Shown in pieces: positions 43,644-55,991 of a DNA stretch of 64,000 bases. The notes under the pieces are model-generated. The model was not told the origin of the DNA and ran no database searches. It saw only the letters and a list, made by a program, of their open reading frames with translations. The stretch comes from Cylindrodendrum hubeiense. Its lineage: Eukaryota; Ascomycota; Sordariomycetes; Hypocreales; Nectriaceae. Both the position numbers and the translations under genes were made by a program. The stretch's first letter is position 1. Each line of letters begins with the position of its first letter. The stretch lies in the NCBI GenBank assembly GCA_014621425.1, contig JAANBB010000004.1, positions 186,001 through 250,000 of the forward strand. Reading direction: 5' to 3'.

Positions 43644-45258
43644 TTATCCAGCGGCGTATTTTGACATGGCGCGCAATCTCGCCCCAAACAAATAGAAAAT
43701 AAACGGTGCCGGAATCCCAATGGCAATACTAATAAAGGCTAAGACGCTGGTGCCCCATCCATAATCGAGGCACTTGTACAGATACGGGGCGAAGAGCGGA
43801 AATGCGAAACCCGCCAAGCTGCGGAGGACGACGGCGGCGGCGAGCCCGCTGGCAGCGAAACGGCTGTAGCTGTCAATCATGTAGCCCTGCATGCCCTGAA
43901 AGCAAACCAAGGTCCCGGCGACGAAGATGGCGATGCCGATATTGGGCATGATCCAGTGTGCGGGGCCCTGGACGCTCCAGCCGTACCAGAACAGACCGAT
44001 GGGGACCAAGATGGAACCCACGAACATGGACGGGATGCGGAATTCGGGCAGACCGACGCCGCCATTCTTCTCTTTGAGCCGGCGATAGATGCGGTCGACA
44101 ACTTTTATACTGACCACGACGCCGAATATACTGCCCACAGCCAACGAGATGAAGTTCAGCCCGCTCATGCCAAGGCTCTCGCCGTACACGTCGGTCCAGA
44201 CAACAGGAAACGTCACCGTGATCAGGTAGCTTACCCCGAAGAGATACGCTATGTACAGCGCAACGAATTGGACGATTGGCTGTGTTGCAAGCATGCGCGA
44301 AGGTCTCACCAAGGCATCACCGATGATCCTCGACAGTCTTTTGGTTGAGTCCGTGCCGGTGTGTAGCTTCTCATTGCCTGTCTCCTTAAACAGACGCGCT
44401 CGTTTCCAGCTCAGGAGAATTGGCGCATACGTCTCCCGCATCCAGATCAGACCAGCGACTTGGACGATCCCCGCCGCAATACTAGTCGACCAGAAAACCC
44501 AGCGCCAAGTCGTTCTCTCGGCGATGAAGCCCGCCGCAACAGGTCCAACGACAGGTCCAAGCACCGGCCCAAGAGTGTAAATCCCTACAGCCTTCCCGCG
44601 TTCCTCTGGGGACCAGCAGTCACTAGATATCATGGTATTTTAGCAAAATATATCATCAGAACAGGGAATATGCGGAAAGGTGTGTCTACCTTATCAATCC
44701 AGCTCCAATGGCAAGAGGGGCGCTTCCGCCAACGCCAGCAAGGAAGCGAAACACGAAGAACTCAGCTCTGCTCTGTGCGAATCCACAGCTCAGGTTCCAT
44801 ACCAAATAGAACAGGTTACTGAACTGCAAGACGCGGGAGCGGCCAAACACCTCGGAGAGTGGACCGAAAAAGAGCGGTCCAAAGGCGTACCCGAGAATGA
44901 AGAGGGAGAAGGCCATTTCGATTTCGATCTCCTTTTCCATGCCGAGATCCTCGCCAAGTTTTGTGAGAGCTGGTGCGATCATCGAGGACGAGACGGGTGA
45001 TATAAAGGTAAAGGTCGACATGATGACGGTAACAATCATCTTGTCCTTTGTAGTCCAGTTCTTAGGGTTCGCGGGATCTTGCGGTGTCTCCCAGCTCACG
45101 AGATCCGGGTCATGGGGCGAGGCTTCTGTATCCTCTATAGGCGAGTCACTTGCTTCTAAGTCTCTCTCTTTCGTGGATGCATTTTCTGTTGTTTCTCGTG
45201 TTCCTTCCCCAAAAGCCGTCGACTTTGACCTGGAGGGATCGTTGTTTCCTGCAGTCAT
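43644..45258 (-). CDS. MFS multidrug/polyamine-type exporter (DHA1-like)
   Basis: Major facilitator superfamily transporter of the plasma membrane, 515 residues with about twelve helices. Minus-strand exons are 45258-44690 and 44622-43644, with a 67-bp intron (GTAGAC to ATCTAG) that joins GAGLI to SDCWSPEERGKAVGIY, the family's loop after helix 4. The first 75 residues are hydrophilic and acidic (KERDLEASDSPIEDTEASPH), then WETPQDPANPKNWTTKDK leads into helix 1, as in fungal drug:proton antiporters. The motif-A-like loop is GPLSEVFGRSRVL, and LGPVLGPVVGPVAAGFIAE matches motif C of the antiporter group. It is divergent from the Zn2Cys6 gene at 46324. Substrate unknown. Confidence 0.92.
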
Positions 45259-46323
45259 ATTGATTGCGGACTTAAATAAATAATGGATTGATAGAGACTC
45301 TGTTATTTAATTTAGCTCACTTTTTCCTAGACATGATACTTATTATATGTTATATGAAGCTTTTGCTATCCTCGTCGTGTTGTTCCGTCGGGTTTTGACT
45401 GGCCTTAAAAGCCGAGCGCCATGAGGCGCCGCTAGTTCTCACCCCATGCAATAGAGTGCAGGGTAGCACGAGTCACATCTGGAAAGCGACTTGATTCAAC
45501 TAATTACGAGTCGGCAAAGATGGTTTGCTAGAAATTTAACCCATTTCCTACTTATTCACGCGCATATCTTCTTCCAGCGTTCTTCTTCCGCACGACTTGG
45601 CCACTACGAACACGCGTAATGAGCGGATATCCCTTCGATAGAGTGCGCCTCGTGATAGCATCCCACGACGAGGTGGTTTGCCAACCATCCACAGCTGCAG
45701 CTATTTTCACGAATGCAGGGCAACTAGTTACTCAAGCTTTCCAAAGACGCCTCCTTCAAGATAGGACCAACGTGGACAAGAGTGAGGCCCAAAACCCAAC
45801 AATTTACTCTACTAATGGGCTCCCAGGGCCCGCCGTTCATTGCCGTGGGTTTTGTGTTGGGCATACTGGCAAATGACTCATGATGGACTATGGGACTAGA
45901 GGTGCGCGATTTTGTTATTATTCCGGTTTCCGACTTTGGTTGAGGAAACCCATCTCCCAGGTCCCGATGAACTGATCAATTCTCGAATGAATGGCCAGGC
46001 CCCGAATGACCGACGTCGGTGGTTAAAACCCGAGTGACCATTTAAAAGCAACGCTCGGCTTTTGACAAGATGAGATGCCCGCATTCATGTCAGACATTTA
46101 TGGGGGGGATACCGCTTTAGGGAACGCCGTGCGGGTCCAAAAGCGAGCGGCTTATATCCGTAGTGAAGGCAGTGCCCACTCTCATCCTCCTCATGAACAG
46201 AGGCTCAAAATCCGAATCTAACACCACGGCATTTGCGATTTCATGTTGCAGTAATTTCAGTCTTGCTCTGGATTGGACAGAAACTCTATATGACCGACCT
46301 AACGTGTACTGCGTACACTGCTG
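45259..46323. promoter_or_regulatory. Divergent promoter region between transporter and regulator
   Basis: About 1,065 bp shared by the MFS gene (minus) and the Zn2Cys6 gene (plus). A frame at 45619-45876 lacks any domain. No specific CGG-type operator could be assigned with confidence by eye. Confidence 0.4.
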
Positions 46324-48878
46324 ATGGATAAATGCATGACAGATGCGACCACGGCAGGCCATTCTGGCCAGCGAAAGGGCCCTGCGACACCACAGCTCAG
46401 CTGCGAGCTCTGTCGCGAGCGCAAGGTCAAATGCGACAAGCTCAATCCTTGTTCCAATTGTATCTCATCCAGAGTCGTTTGCATCCCGATTCACCGGCTG
46501 CGGCTGCCACGTGGTCGCCATGCGCACCGATCGCACCGGGTGTCGCCGCCGCCAGGAGCAGTCCATACGAGGGCTCAGGCTGCCGCAGCCATTGACGATA
46601 ACCGCAATAAGAAGGGTACCCGTAGACTTGAAGCTCGGGTCTTTAGTATGCATTCACCGGAGATGACAGGGCCGACGACGGCTTCTACAAACCCCGGAGA
46701 GGAGGTGGGTTGGGCTGTGCACATTTCCCATCACTTCGCGAATCCTAGGCTAATGAGAGTGACCTCAACCACTCTGCAGTCATTCGATCAAATTAATACA
46801 CCACGTACACCTTCAAATCGCGCCAGACCCATGATTCCTACCCCAGTAGCTTCCGAGAATGGCCAGAATCAGTGTTGTCCCTCGACGGAACAGCATCCTG
46901 ACTCCTGGGCGGATGTTGCTAATGAGGTACGGATAATCGCCTTTAATAGAATGGAAAAAGTCTCGAAGTGGTAATTACAATGCTGACTCGTCGCCGATAA
47001 GATCCATAGCATTCGGCGCGTGGTAGATTCGGGGCCAGGTGAGCGAGATCAGGACAGGGCGCATCCACAAGACTTTCCGCGGATCGATTCGGTGGGCGGT
47101 TCTATGAAAGTGCTGGGATTTTTCAGCTCATACAATCAGCAACAAATACCGCCGCATATACCCGTAGGCCTAGCTGCTCTATTTCGTGATAGGGCGGCTG
47201 CAAGCCAGCTGTGTCAAGTCTATCTTCGACAGGTCGACCCCATCATCAAGATCCTCCATCGGCCGTCACTGAGCAAGTGGATGTTGCATGGAGAGGGCTA
47301 CTTGGCAGATTTGGATACTCACGCATCAGCTGAGGCTCTCAGCTCGGCAGTTTGTTACTCCGCTGCTTGCAGTATGACTGAAAACCAGTGCTCAACAACC
47401 TTCAAAACTAGCAAGTCGGTCATTGTGGCAGACTGTCGGAGAGCGTGTGAGTCGGCAATTGAGAAATCTGGCCTTCTTTCCACAAGAGATATCACTGTTC
47501 TTCAGGCGTTTGTACTGTACCTAGTAAGTTCTATCACATAAACGTCAGTGGTCGGAGAATCAGAAACCGGAGCTAACATAGGCCACTTCTTCCCATTCAG
47601 GCTGGAAGGAGAGCAGAAGAGCGAAGCAGAGATGTATGGACCTTGACGGCAGTTGCTGTAAGGCTTGCGAAGCCCCTCTGCCTCCAACCCGATCTTCGGA
47701 AGGGGGCGGGATCAAGTGATACCTTCTTCAACCAGCAAATGCGAAGGCGCCTATGGTTCACCGTCTCCATCATGGACCTCCAGGCATCATTCGGGCAGGC
47801 ATCCAAGCCATTGACAGACTCAGAAGAAGGCGGATGTGCTCCGAGCTTACCAGCACATGTCAATGACAGTGACTTCGGGCCAGCAACCAAAGATGCAGTC
47901 CCAGACAGAGAAGGGCTCACCGACATGACGTTTTCACTTATCACGTACCACGCAATGCCGAGCGGCCGTCTGGTCATCTCCGCCCTGCAAAAAAAGACTG
48001 CCAGTGGTGTTGGTGGTGATGACAGTGGGGTAATGGCAGCTTCACCCTCAGCAAGCAATGCGCTAGACACAGATTTGCATATGCAATACTTGCAACGATT
48101 CGAACAACAAGCTTTCACCTTGCTGCGCTTCTGTGATCCAGAGTCATCCCCATACTCTTGGTTCACATGGCATAACACGCAGTGTTTTGTTGCAGCAACA
48201 CGTCTCTCGGCGCTACGCCCACTTCAAGCCGCGTCGCCGCCACGCATGCAGGATCACACAGAGCTCTTGCGTCTAACATTGACCGTCCTTGAAAATACCA
48301 GGCTGGTGCATACTGATCCGCGCGGCGAGGGCTTTCGCTGGTGGGTGAATATTCCGTGGCATGCGTTAGCTATCGCCTTCGCCGAGTGTTATGCCTACGA
48401 GGATAAAGCGCTGGTACGCCAGGTCTGGCCGCTTGTCGAGGCCTCGTATCAGCTCCACCGCGCTGCGATTGAAACACGAAGCGATGGGATTCTACATGGC
48501 CCGTTGGCAAATCTGATGCGCCGTGCGCGTGAAAAGTTGGCTCCGACCTTTCAGGACGACCCCGTTGCCAGTAGGAGTCCGAGTGAGATGATAGCGACAC
48601 CCTCGCCCTGGGTGCCCGGGACCACCATGACTCCCGACTCTGAATCACCAATTGAAGCAGCCGATGTCTCCTTGATACAAACTCAAATATGGAACCCTCA
48701 TACGCTGTTCGCGGACCATCAGTCTGCGCTGGCTACTGATATGCCTACTGCAGGATCGCCTCCTTCAATGGACGTGTCGGACGAGTCGTGGCAAATGTGG
48801 GAGGAGTTCGTGGCAGACATCTCGTTCGAGGACTTTGGCAGTCCCAGCATGTTCTTATATGAGAATTCCAATGAATAA
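46324..48878 (+). CDS. Zn2Cys6 transcription factor with fungal-specific TF domain
   Basis: Fungal regulator of 800 residues. Exons are 46324-46926, 47002-47523 and 47601-48878, with introns of 75 and 77 bp. The zinc cluster is C27, C30, C37, C43, C46 and C53 (C-x2-C-x6-C-x5-C-x2-C-x6-C) with the basic segment RERKVKC. The fungal-specific TF domain 1 follows from about residue 250: VYLRQVDPIIKILHRPSLSKW, then the typical RRRLWFTVSIMDLQASFGQA. The C-terminus is acidic (DESWQMWEEFVADISFEDFG), a plausible activation region. It is divergent from the MFS exporter, the usual arrangement for a pathway-specific or drug-resistance regulator and its transporter; the link is inference. The 3' end is 36 bp from the convergent 7TM gene. 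Confidence 0.92.
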
Positions 48879-48914
48879 TATTATACTGAAACGGAAAAAA
48901 ATATTATACAGATA

Positions 48915-50510
48915 TTATACAGCATTTGGTCCAGCACGCACAGAAGCCTTGTTCGCTCCCCTCTGACCACCGTACCAGCTGGCAGTACTGTCATCTCCAG
49001 CCTGCTTGTAGCTGATATCAAACGACGTGCTCACAACAACGCCGTTTTGTACGTCATTCTTGCCGATGATGGATTCCTGGCTGCCATGCTCCCTCGGCTT
49101 AGACGTAGCATCATTAATGCTCGGTGTAAGCTCGTATGGTCCCGTAATATCCGTCGACCTGCCACCAGCTCCAGTACCCGTATTCATAGAGCTGCTTAAC
49201 GGAGTCTTACCCCATCTCCAGAAGTTGCGATTAAACATGGGTCGTAGGATAGGAATGTTGACAGTGATGAGGCCGACGAGGGTCTCGCGCACACCCCAAC
49301 TGTTAATCGTAAGTGCTGACGGATGAGCCGATAGCGTGAGAACGATTCGGATGATGGCGGCCGCGATGACGAAGGCACCAGATGATAGGAGCAGACTGAT
49401 GACAATTTTCCTACACAGATATTGGTAAGAACCACGACTTTGCGATTTGGCTCATGATATTATATAACTTACTTTCGCAGAGGAACTTGCAGCTTCCATA
49501 GCAGAGGCATTGGAATAAAAAGAATAAGTGCATCGGTTCTGCTTAGAGGTTAGTTTCGTCAATACAAGAGACACATATGGGTAGACTGACAACACGTTGA
49601 AGACGGTAGTCACAACGAGGTTCTGCATTTTGAACGTGCACCTGGCTGTAAATGGATGTTAGAGTCCGATTATCGGTTGGGAACATGAGAGTGACTGACA
49701 TCCTGGGTCAGGAACCACCCTGTTGATGAACGTTAGCCAAAGGCTCGGTGTATCTGTCCAGAAAGTAACTTACTGCCAGTTCCTATGTGTGGGAAAGCAA
49801 CCGAAGGTAATCTAGTTTGAATCATCTTAGTTTCCGAAGAACGGCCTTGCCCCGGCCCAATAGATAATTGTCATACCGTGAAGAAAACAGCCAAATATCC
49901 AGCGACAGTGACGTATGATACGACCTTGACATACGTATTATGCCAGGTGCCGATCGTCATGCGTGAAAAGAAACAGAGCATGGTGCCCTTGAGGGACCAG
50001 ATCAGCGCTGTATACGAGTACCACGCGACCATTTCGAGCTTTGAGCCCTTGGTAAAGTCACTGAGATCCTGTTTTGATAGGGCTTTTCGGTGCGTTAGTC
50101 GAGATCATCGAGGTGGCGGACCAGTGTGGAACCTACTCTCCGTCTTCATCTGTGCGGCTGCTTCCACATTCGTCCCTAGGAAGTCTAATTGAGCGTGGTT
50201 AGCGACATGCTCGAGGTCAGGTTTTAGCAAGGGTCAAGAAATACAGATAAGATGCACGACGGCAGCATCTATGGCATAGAATAGCAGGACGAGTGCAGAG
50301 AAGAAGTCATCGCCCTGGAACCCACGCCATCCGACCGTCTTTAGGCGCACGCCGAATCGCATAAAGATAATGGCGGTGCCGATGCCGTAAAGCGCCCATG
50401 CTTCAGGGAGGAACTGGAGGGGCGAGAAAAGGTCAGCAAAGGCGGGCAATCGACCGGGACAGAGTAGTGAGTGAGTGGCGTACGGCGGGATCTTCTTCGG
50501 TGATGGGCAT
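48915..50510 (-). CDS. Fungal rhodopsin-domain membrane protein, nine exons
   Basis: Seven-helix membrane protein of 374 residues, visible only after splicing eight introns. Minus-strand exons: 50510-50484, 50413-50245, 50184-50137, 50082-49877, 49811-49774, 49719-49696, 49641-49591, 49538-49473 and 49410-48915. All introns are GT-AG, 52-70 bp. The summed length is 1,125 bases and stays in frame. Key junction-spanning motifs are PAFLPEAWALYGIGTAII, HLIYFLGTNVE, CFPTHRNWQVVPDPGCQCTF, FNVLTDALILFIPMPLLWKL and QVPLRKKIVISLLLSSGAFV, all typical of this family. The start is the ATG at 50510 (MPITEEDPA); the continuous frame starting at 50620 is intron read-through. The cytosolic tail is Gly/Ser/Thr-rich. 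Function unknown. Confidence 0.88.
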
Positions 50511-53366
50511 AGTGGGCGAAGAGAACAGCAAGGAAAGACGCGATCAAGAATTGGTGACCACCCAGCCGACGACGAAGAACAAAACAGACAAGGCAGAGAC
50601 GACGGACTGCCGGCCGGCACTCAGCAACATGGATGCATATATATGCGGCTGCCGCGGGAGTCTGGGCCCTGTGCCATGCTCTAGCCGGCAGTTAGTGCTA
50701 GCCCTGCCACAAGGGCCCAAGACACGCTCGCAGCGTGGCCGGGAGCGCTAGAGGACGGTGCAAACACGCATCGTCACCGGCGGCGCCTTAGTGCTGGGCC
50801 TTGCCAGGGGTAGCGCTGTTTGACGGCGACGGTCGGCGGCGAAAGCACGCTTACTACGTAGGCCACGACCCAGAGCCGCGAACCCGTACGATGGCCCGTT
50901 CTGGATCCTGTGTCTACTCCGGCCATGGCATGTCAAGAGCGCAGCGTGGGAGGCTAGCGAAGGATCGGGGGAGCGGCATCTGTGCATCTGAGGTCGTGTG
51001 CTGTGACCGCGTTGTGGCCTCTGCCGGGGAGGATTCTGGAGCTCCTCAGGTACGCCCGGACGTGCTCTAGGTTGAGTAGGCGTCGCAGGTTGAGCCACCG
51101 AGCGCGGTGTGGACATCATCCGCTTTCCCCTGCATGGCGGAGACTGTGAAGGGACAGGATCTGGTAGTCGGGCTGAGCCACCGCCATCGCGGTGGAATTT
51201 ACGATGATACATATTCCATCGCTTCCCGCCCGCCTTGATCCACCACTGCTGGCCTCTTTCTGACTGTCCCCCTGTTCATTAATTGACAATCGATTGCCAA
51301 GCTCCCTGGGCCTGCCCCGAGGTTGGCCGAGATGTGGCGTCGTGCAGGTTTCTTTAGCGCTCCCCCTGCGGGCGATCTCCCGCTGATTCACAACTACGGA
51401 GCCGCAACCCATGTGGACCGGGATCCGGCCAGCACGTGTGCACCTTCAAGCTCCGCGGTATCGCATTGGCTGCCAGCCTCCTGCGAGCGTCGATAGCTGC
51501 TTGCTCTTGTCAATAAACCCGTTCGGAAAGTCTCCGTTTCAGCTAGCGGCTGTCGAAGCGCTGTCTAGCACCCGATAACTCGTGCGCCGATCCCACAGCT
51601 TGAGCCGCAAATTGTAGACGATTCGTTTTATTTGTTGTGACATCTGGAACTTTTGGTGTCGATTCTCGGATGATTTTGAGGCGACTGAAGATCGGGATCT
51701 GGACTCCACGGTTTGAAGGTAGAGCGACGAGTCGCGTCATTCCATTGTCGTGCTTGATCATCATTGGGGGCCGTGACAGACCAGTATCAGTATGTCTTGG
51801 GGATTGAGACCTGTTTTCTGCACTGAAATGAGATACATTTAGCTACAGGAATCTAAATAGCTGCCATTATTGTTCATCCTGAAGGCACTGATGGACAGTT
51901 TGCGACCCCAAGATTGAATCTGCCGGTTCAGGCTCCAGTGACCATCAGCAGAAGCCCTGTCGCATACCCCATAATTACTGATCAGACCCACTCCCGTCCC
52001 TCGCAACTCCGTTTATTGGGAGACTCACCTGAAACAGAAAACGCCCTGTGCACCACCTGTAAATGCATGACCAGTTCCTACAAAACTCCATGTCAGATAC
52101 CCATAGTGATTTCCCACATCCTCTCAAACGCCATGGCCACAGCGAAATCCTTAGAGGTTTGAGTCTTTTACAGGGGGGAGGGGGGGCAGCTACGTTCGGA
52201 ATAGACGAATGCCAGCTTCACTGTTGCGAATACCAACCATATGCAGCTATTCGGGTCCCTTTCTTTGTACAAATTGATACATGCCTTTAGATATAATACA
52301 AAGGTTTTAAGACCTGCACCTCATGTGGTCCTATGTTGGCTAGCCTGAATTTATGGTTGCTGTTCATCATGGTGTAAGATTTTACTACTATGACCCTCCC
52401 CATGTCGACAATCGTCAATCGACGCTCTGGTGCCAAATAATATATTTGAGCTTCACCGCAAAAGAGTATGGCAACGATGCCACCATATCAAGCGAACCAC
52501 TTTGCGCTCGTCCTTCTACCTGATGAGCAACTCGAGGTCATCATCAACCTATTCCTTTGCTCATGGTTCATGCAGGGATTGAAATTGTGGGTTATCCGTA
52601 TGACGATCTCGATAGAGCCCAATCATCAGGCCGCATATCTTGTCAAAGTGAGGCGAGTGGCGTATGACATGCCAAGGAGAAGCGGCCAATCAGTCACGAA
52701 GCCATCAGCCGTACCAATTACCAGCTGCAGCGTGAGATGTTGGCCGATACGGTGAAGGCGCCGCACAGGATGCAACCAGTCAGAATGTCCTGTAGAACAG
52801 CATCTTGGGCACCATTACACGATGACGGTTACATGAGGCGCAAATGCGCCGTTTTGTGCTTCACACTCTCCATATTTGTTCCACTTTGCAATACGAGACG
52901 AGAATCGCTAGGCCGAGTCTCGATACCGCCCACGAGCAATTCATCTTGAGGAATAGGACTATTTCATCCTGACGATTTTGCTTCCTTCACAAACTTGTTT
53001 CAAGTCACCGGTACAGCTAAGGCTCACGTTCGGCCACCCACACCTATCGCTCAATCCTAATAACTATCCAATGATGGTTGAGGCTTGAATGCGGGAGGCC
53101 GACCAGACTCATGAGTAACAGATGGCGTACTGTAACTGGAGGGGCAGCGCCCGAAGGTGGGGCTGCAACCCGAAAAGACGTGCCATTTACCTCGCATATC
53201 TGAGTGATGGGAGTGTTTGGGTTCTCTCCCACATTTTTGGGTCAGAGTAGCGGGAGAAAATAGTCCCCAAGCTACAAATACATCGTAATTTCCCTCATCT
53301 TCTGAAAGATCAACATCCACAAATTTCCCAAAACGTCAATCGTGTTGATAAGAACCGAACGAAAAC
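50511..53366. other. Gene-poor region of 2.9 kb, nothing supported
   Basis: The first kilobase is GC-rich with overlapping Pro/Arg/His-rich frames on both strands (for example 50748-51212, minus), which look like chance. The frame 52468-52755 (plus) begins with a good ATG but shows no domain. The end holds the promoter of the BTB gene. No transposon ends or RNA genes were seen. Confidence 0.3.
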
Positions 53367-53595
53367 ATGTTCGAAGTGGATGTCGAGAGGGTGGACGCTT
53401 CGCAGCATGACAGTGACGAACCTAGGCCTTTAACATCGTAAGGTTCTCACCAGAGTCTGGTCGGCTATTATTCCAACTAACTACCTCTTATCACAGACCT
53501 TATGGTGGGGACTTGATTAAGCTATTCTTCAAAGAAACAGGGCCTCTCTATGTGCCAAAGGGACTGCTGGGGCAGATCCCAAAATTAGCTAATCT

Positions 53596-53613
53596 CTACA
53601 ATCAGAACAACAA
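53596..53613 (+). repeat. Left 18-bp target-site duplication of the LINE
   Basis: CTACAATCAGAACAACAA, identical to the copy at 56564-56581. It lies inside the BTB coding sequence at the point where homology stops. Confidence 0.92.
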
Positions 53614-53618
53614 TTATC

Positions 53619-55001
53619 CGGGCCTGCTGGCCGGTTATCGGAGACTATATTCGGTGGCTTTACGAGAGATGTCTCTGCTTAGGGCACCACCCGAAAGCCT
53701 TTAAGGGCGCAGAGGTTATTATGATCCCCAAGCCCGGAAAGCGGGATCTCTCCTCCCCTCGCGCCTGGAGACCAATCTCCCTGCTTTCCTGCCTCGGCAA
53801 GGGGCTAGAGAGATTGATCGCTAGACGTCTGGCCTTTATTGCGATTGATCGGAAGGTCCTGCATAAGAACCAGGCCGGAGCCCTGACGAAGAGGTCCGCT
53901 GTAGACCTTGTCGCCGCCCTAATCCACGATATTGAATCCGCCCTCGCGCGAGGTCTCGTTGTGACCCTCGTGACGATGGACATCCAAGGTGCCTTTGATA
54001 CGGTTCTCCGGAACCGTCTTCTACAGCGCCTCCGCCAGCAAGGCTGGCCCGAATTGCTAGTCCGCTGGATGGCCTCTTTTATGACCGACCGCACAGCCCG
54101 AGTCCATTTCCAAGATGCAATCACGCTATCTTCCGCACTAGAATGCGGCCTGCCCCAGGGCTCGCCCGTCTCGCCGATCCTCTTCCTTCTCTACACAGAG
54201 CCAATCTATAAGATCTGGATTAACACACCGCCGTACCCCAGATTTAACCCGATTATAACCATATAATATGGCTACGCAGACAATATTACCTCTATTTATA
54301 TTAGAAAGACCCTTCGCGACACAACAGATGAGGTAGAGGTCAATATGGAAGAGATAGAATACTGGGGAGCCTGTAATGAGGTCAGCTTTGACCCAGGAAA
54401 GACCGAGATAATGCATTTCTCTCGCAGACAGAGCAATCCCAGCCCGACAATTGACCACAAGGGACAGACTAAAGCCCTGGGGGAAGCCCTCCGCTGGCTG
54501 GGTGTCTGGCTGGATAGGAAGCTATCCTTCAAGACCCACATCGAATAATGGGTTATCAAGGCCCAAGCTACAGCTAACCTCCTACGAGGTCTCGCTAATA
54601 TAGCATGCGGACCGCCGCCAGATAAGGTCTGCCTCGCTGTCAAGGTGTATGTCTTACCTGTTCTATTCTACGGGGCCGAGGCCTGGTACCCCGGAAAGAC
54701 AGCACTGTCACTACAAGCCGGAAGACCCGAGGTCTCCACGAGGCTTGAACATCTTCTCGAACGACTTAAAAAGGTCCTACACATTAGTATCCGCAGCATC
54801 CTTCTAACCTGGAAGACGACCCCTGTAGCTGCCCTCTATCGCGAAAGTGGTATTCCGCCAGTTGACCAGCTGCTAGAAGCTATACGCCTACGTCACGCAG
54901 CCCGGCTCCAGTCCCTGGACCCAAGGCACCCCCTTACAGCTAGGACTGTGATTCCGACCCCTAGGCCAGGCCAGAAGCCGATCTATAAGACCCGACTATA
55001 A
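53619..55001 (+). pseudogene. Reverse transcriptase domain of the LINE, broken
   Basis: Frame begins at the truncation with GDYIRWLYERCLCLGHHPK, then VIMIPKPGKRDLSSPRAWRP, the first RT block. TMDIQGAFDTVLRNRLLQRL carries the first catalytic Asp and ALECGLPQGSPVSPILFLLY the next block. The catalytic box reads YADN (54273-54284) instead of YADD. In-frame TAA codons lie at 54264, 54546 and 54999; the last two fit CAA-to-TAA (C-to-T) changes. The thumb region after 54645 still reads well. Confidence 0.88.
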
Positions 55002-55138
55002 CAAACAGCCCTACTTCTTCCGCCCTCGCCGCGGCCAGACCTCTTATAGCGGAAATACAGCCCCGCCCAACTACACATATAACCGAAAGACGTCGCCATC
55101 CTCGCTTTTCTTGCCTGGATCGAGACCCTATCTGTAAT

Positions 55139-55991
55139 AGATCTCATCGTCTATTCAGATGGGTCCAGATCGACCGGAGGGGCTGTGGGCTATGGGTATG
55201 CCATTTATCGCAATAATCACAAAATCGGTGAGGGTCTAGGCCGGCTAGGCCCCGCCGAGGTCTTCGACGCAGAAGTCGCTGGTGCCCTTGCGGGCCTACG
55301 GCATGCAACGAGCCTGACTTCGTCAGAGCCAGGCTCACGGATTTATATCTGTCTTGACAATACGTCTGCAGCAGCCGGGCTGCTAGACCAGCCCTCGGAA
55401 TCCTCTCAGGCCCAGTTCCTGGAGTTCCAATCGATCGCACGAGCCCACGGGGCCACATCAGTACGATGGAGCCCTGGCCATAAAGACATCCCCGGAAATG
55501 AACAGGCCGATAAGCTAGCCAAGGCAGGCACAGAGCTTCCGGAACTACCCGGACTGACTCCGTCCCTTGCTTTCAACAAACAGAAGGCCAAGGCCCTCCC
55601 CCGATCCCTCTTTAAGAGCTGGTGGCAAGACTATGCCCCAGCCTCTTATCAATTCTATCAGCTAGAGGCTGCTGCCTCTAGCCCAGCGGAACTGCAGCTC
55701 CCCCGGAAGACTCTTCGCCATCTCTTAGTAGCCCGCTCTGGTCACGGAGACTTTGCGGCGTATCACAAGAGATTTCTCCACAACGATACACAGCTCGAGT
55801 GCTTATGCAGATGGCGGAAATCACCTGACCACCCCTTCTATTGCCGCAAGGTTAACCGTCGCTATCGGATAAAGCTGGGGCTTTTTCCGAAGCTAATGAT
55901 TGATCGCGTAATAGGGCAAGATTTCGGCGAGTTTGCTATAATAATAGCGGTAACTGACTTCTTCTCAAAGATATGCCCCCATTATCGCTAG
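55139..55991 (+). pseudogene. RNase H domain and C-terminus of the LINE ORF2
   Basis: The RNase H fold begins YSDGSRSTGGAVGYGYAI (first catalytic Asp) near 55156. It continues with DAEVAGALAGLRHA, ICLDNTSAAAGLLD and SPGHKDIPGNEQADKLAKAG, the last holding the conserved His and Asp. Downstream, LECLCRWRKSPDHPFYCRKV is the usual Cys/His tail of fungal LINE ORF2. This part has no stop up to 55989, but it is separated from the reverse transcriptase by the stop at 54999, so it cannot be made as one protein. Confidence 0.85.

Noticed and set aside
50234..50620. Start of the third 7TM gene at 50620
   Set aside because: The 5' part of that frame is Ser/Cys/Pro-rich intron read-through; a 70-bp intron with TTGCTGAC and CCTCCAG joins a short first exon at 50510-50484 to the conserved core.
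50748..51212. 154-codon minus frame in GC-rich DNA
   Set aside because: Pro/Arg/His-rich with overlapping frames on both strands and no domain; typical chance ORF of GC-rich sequence.
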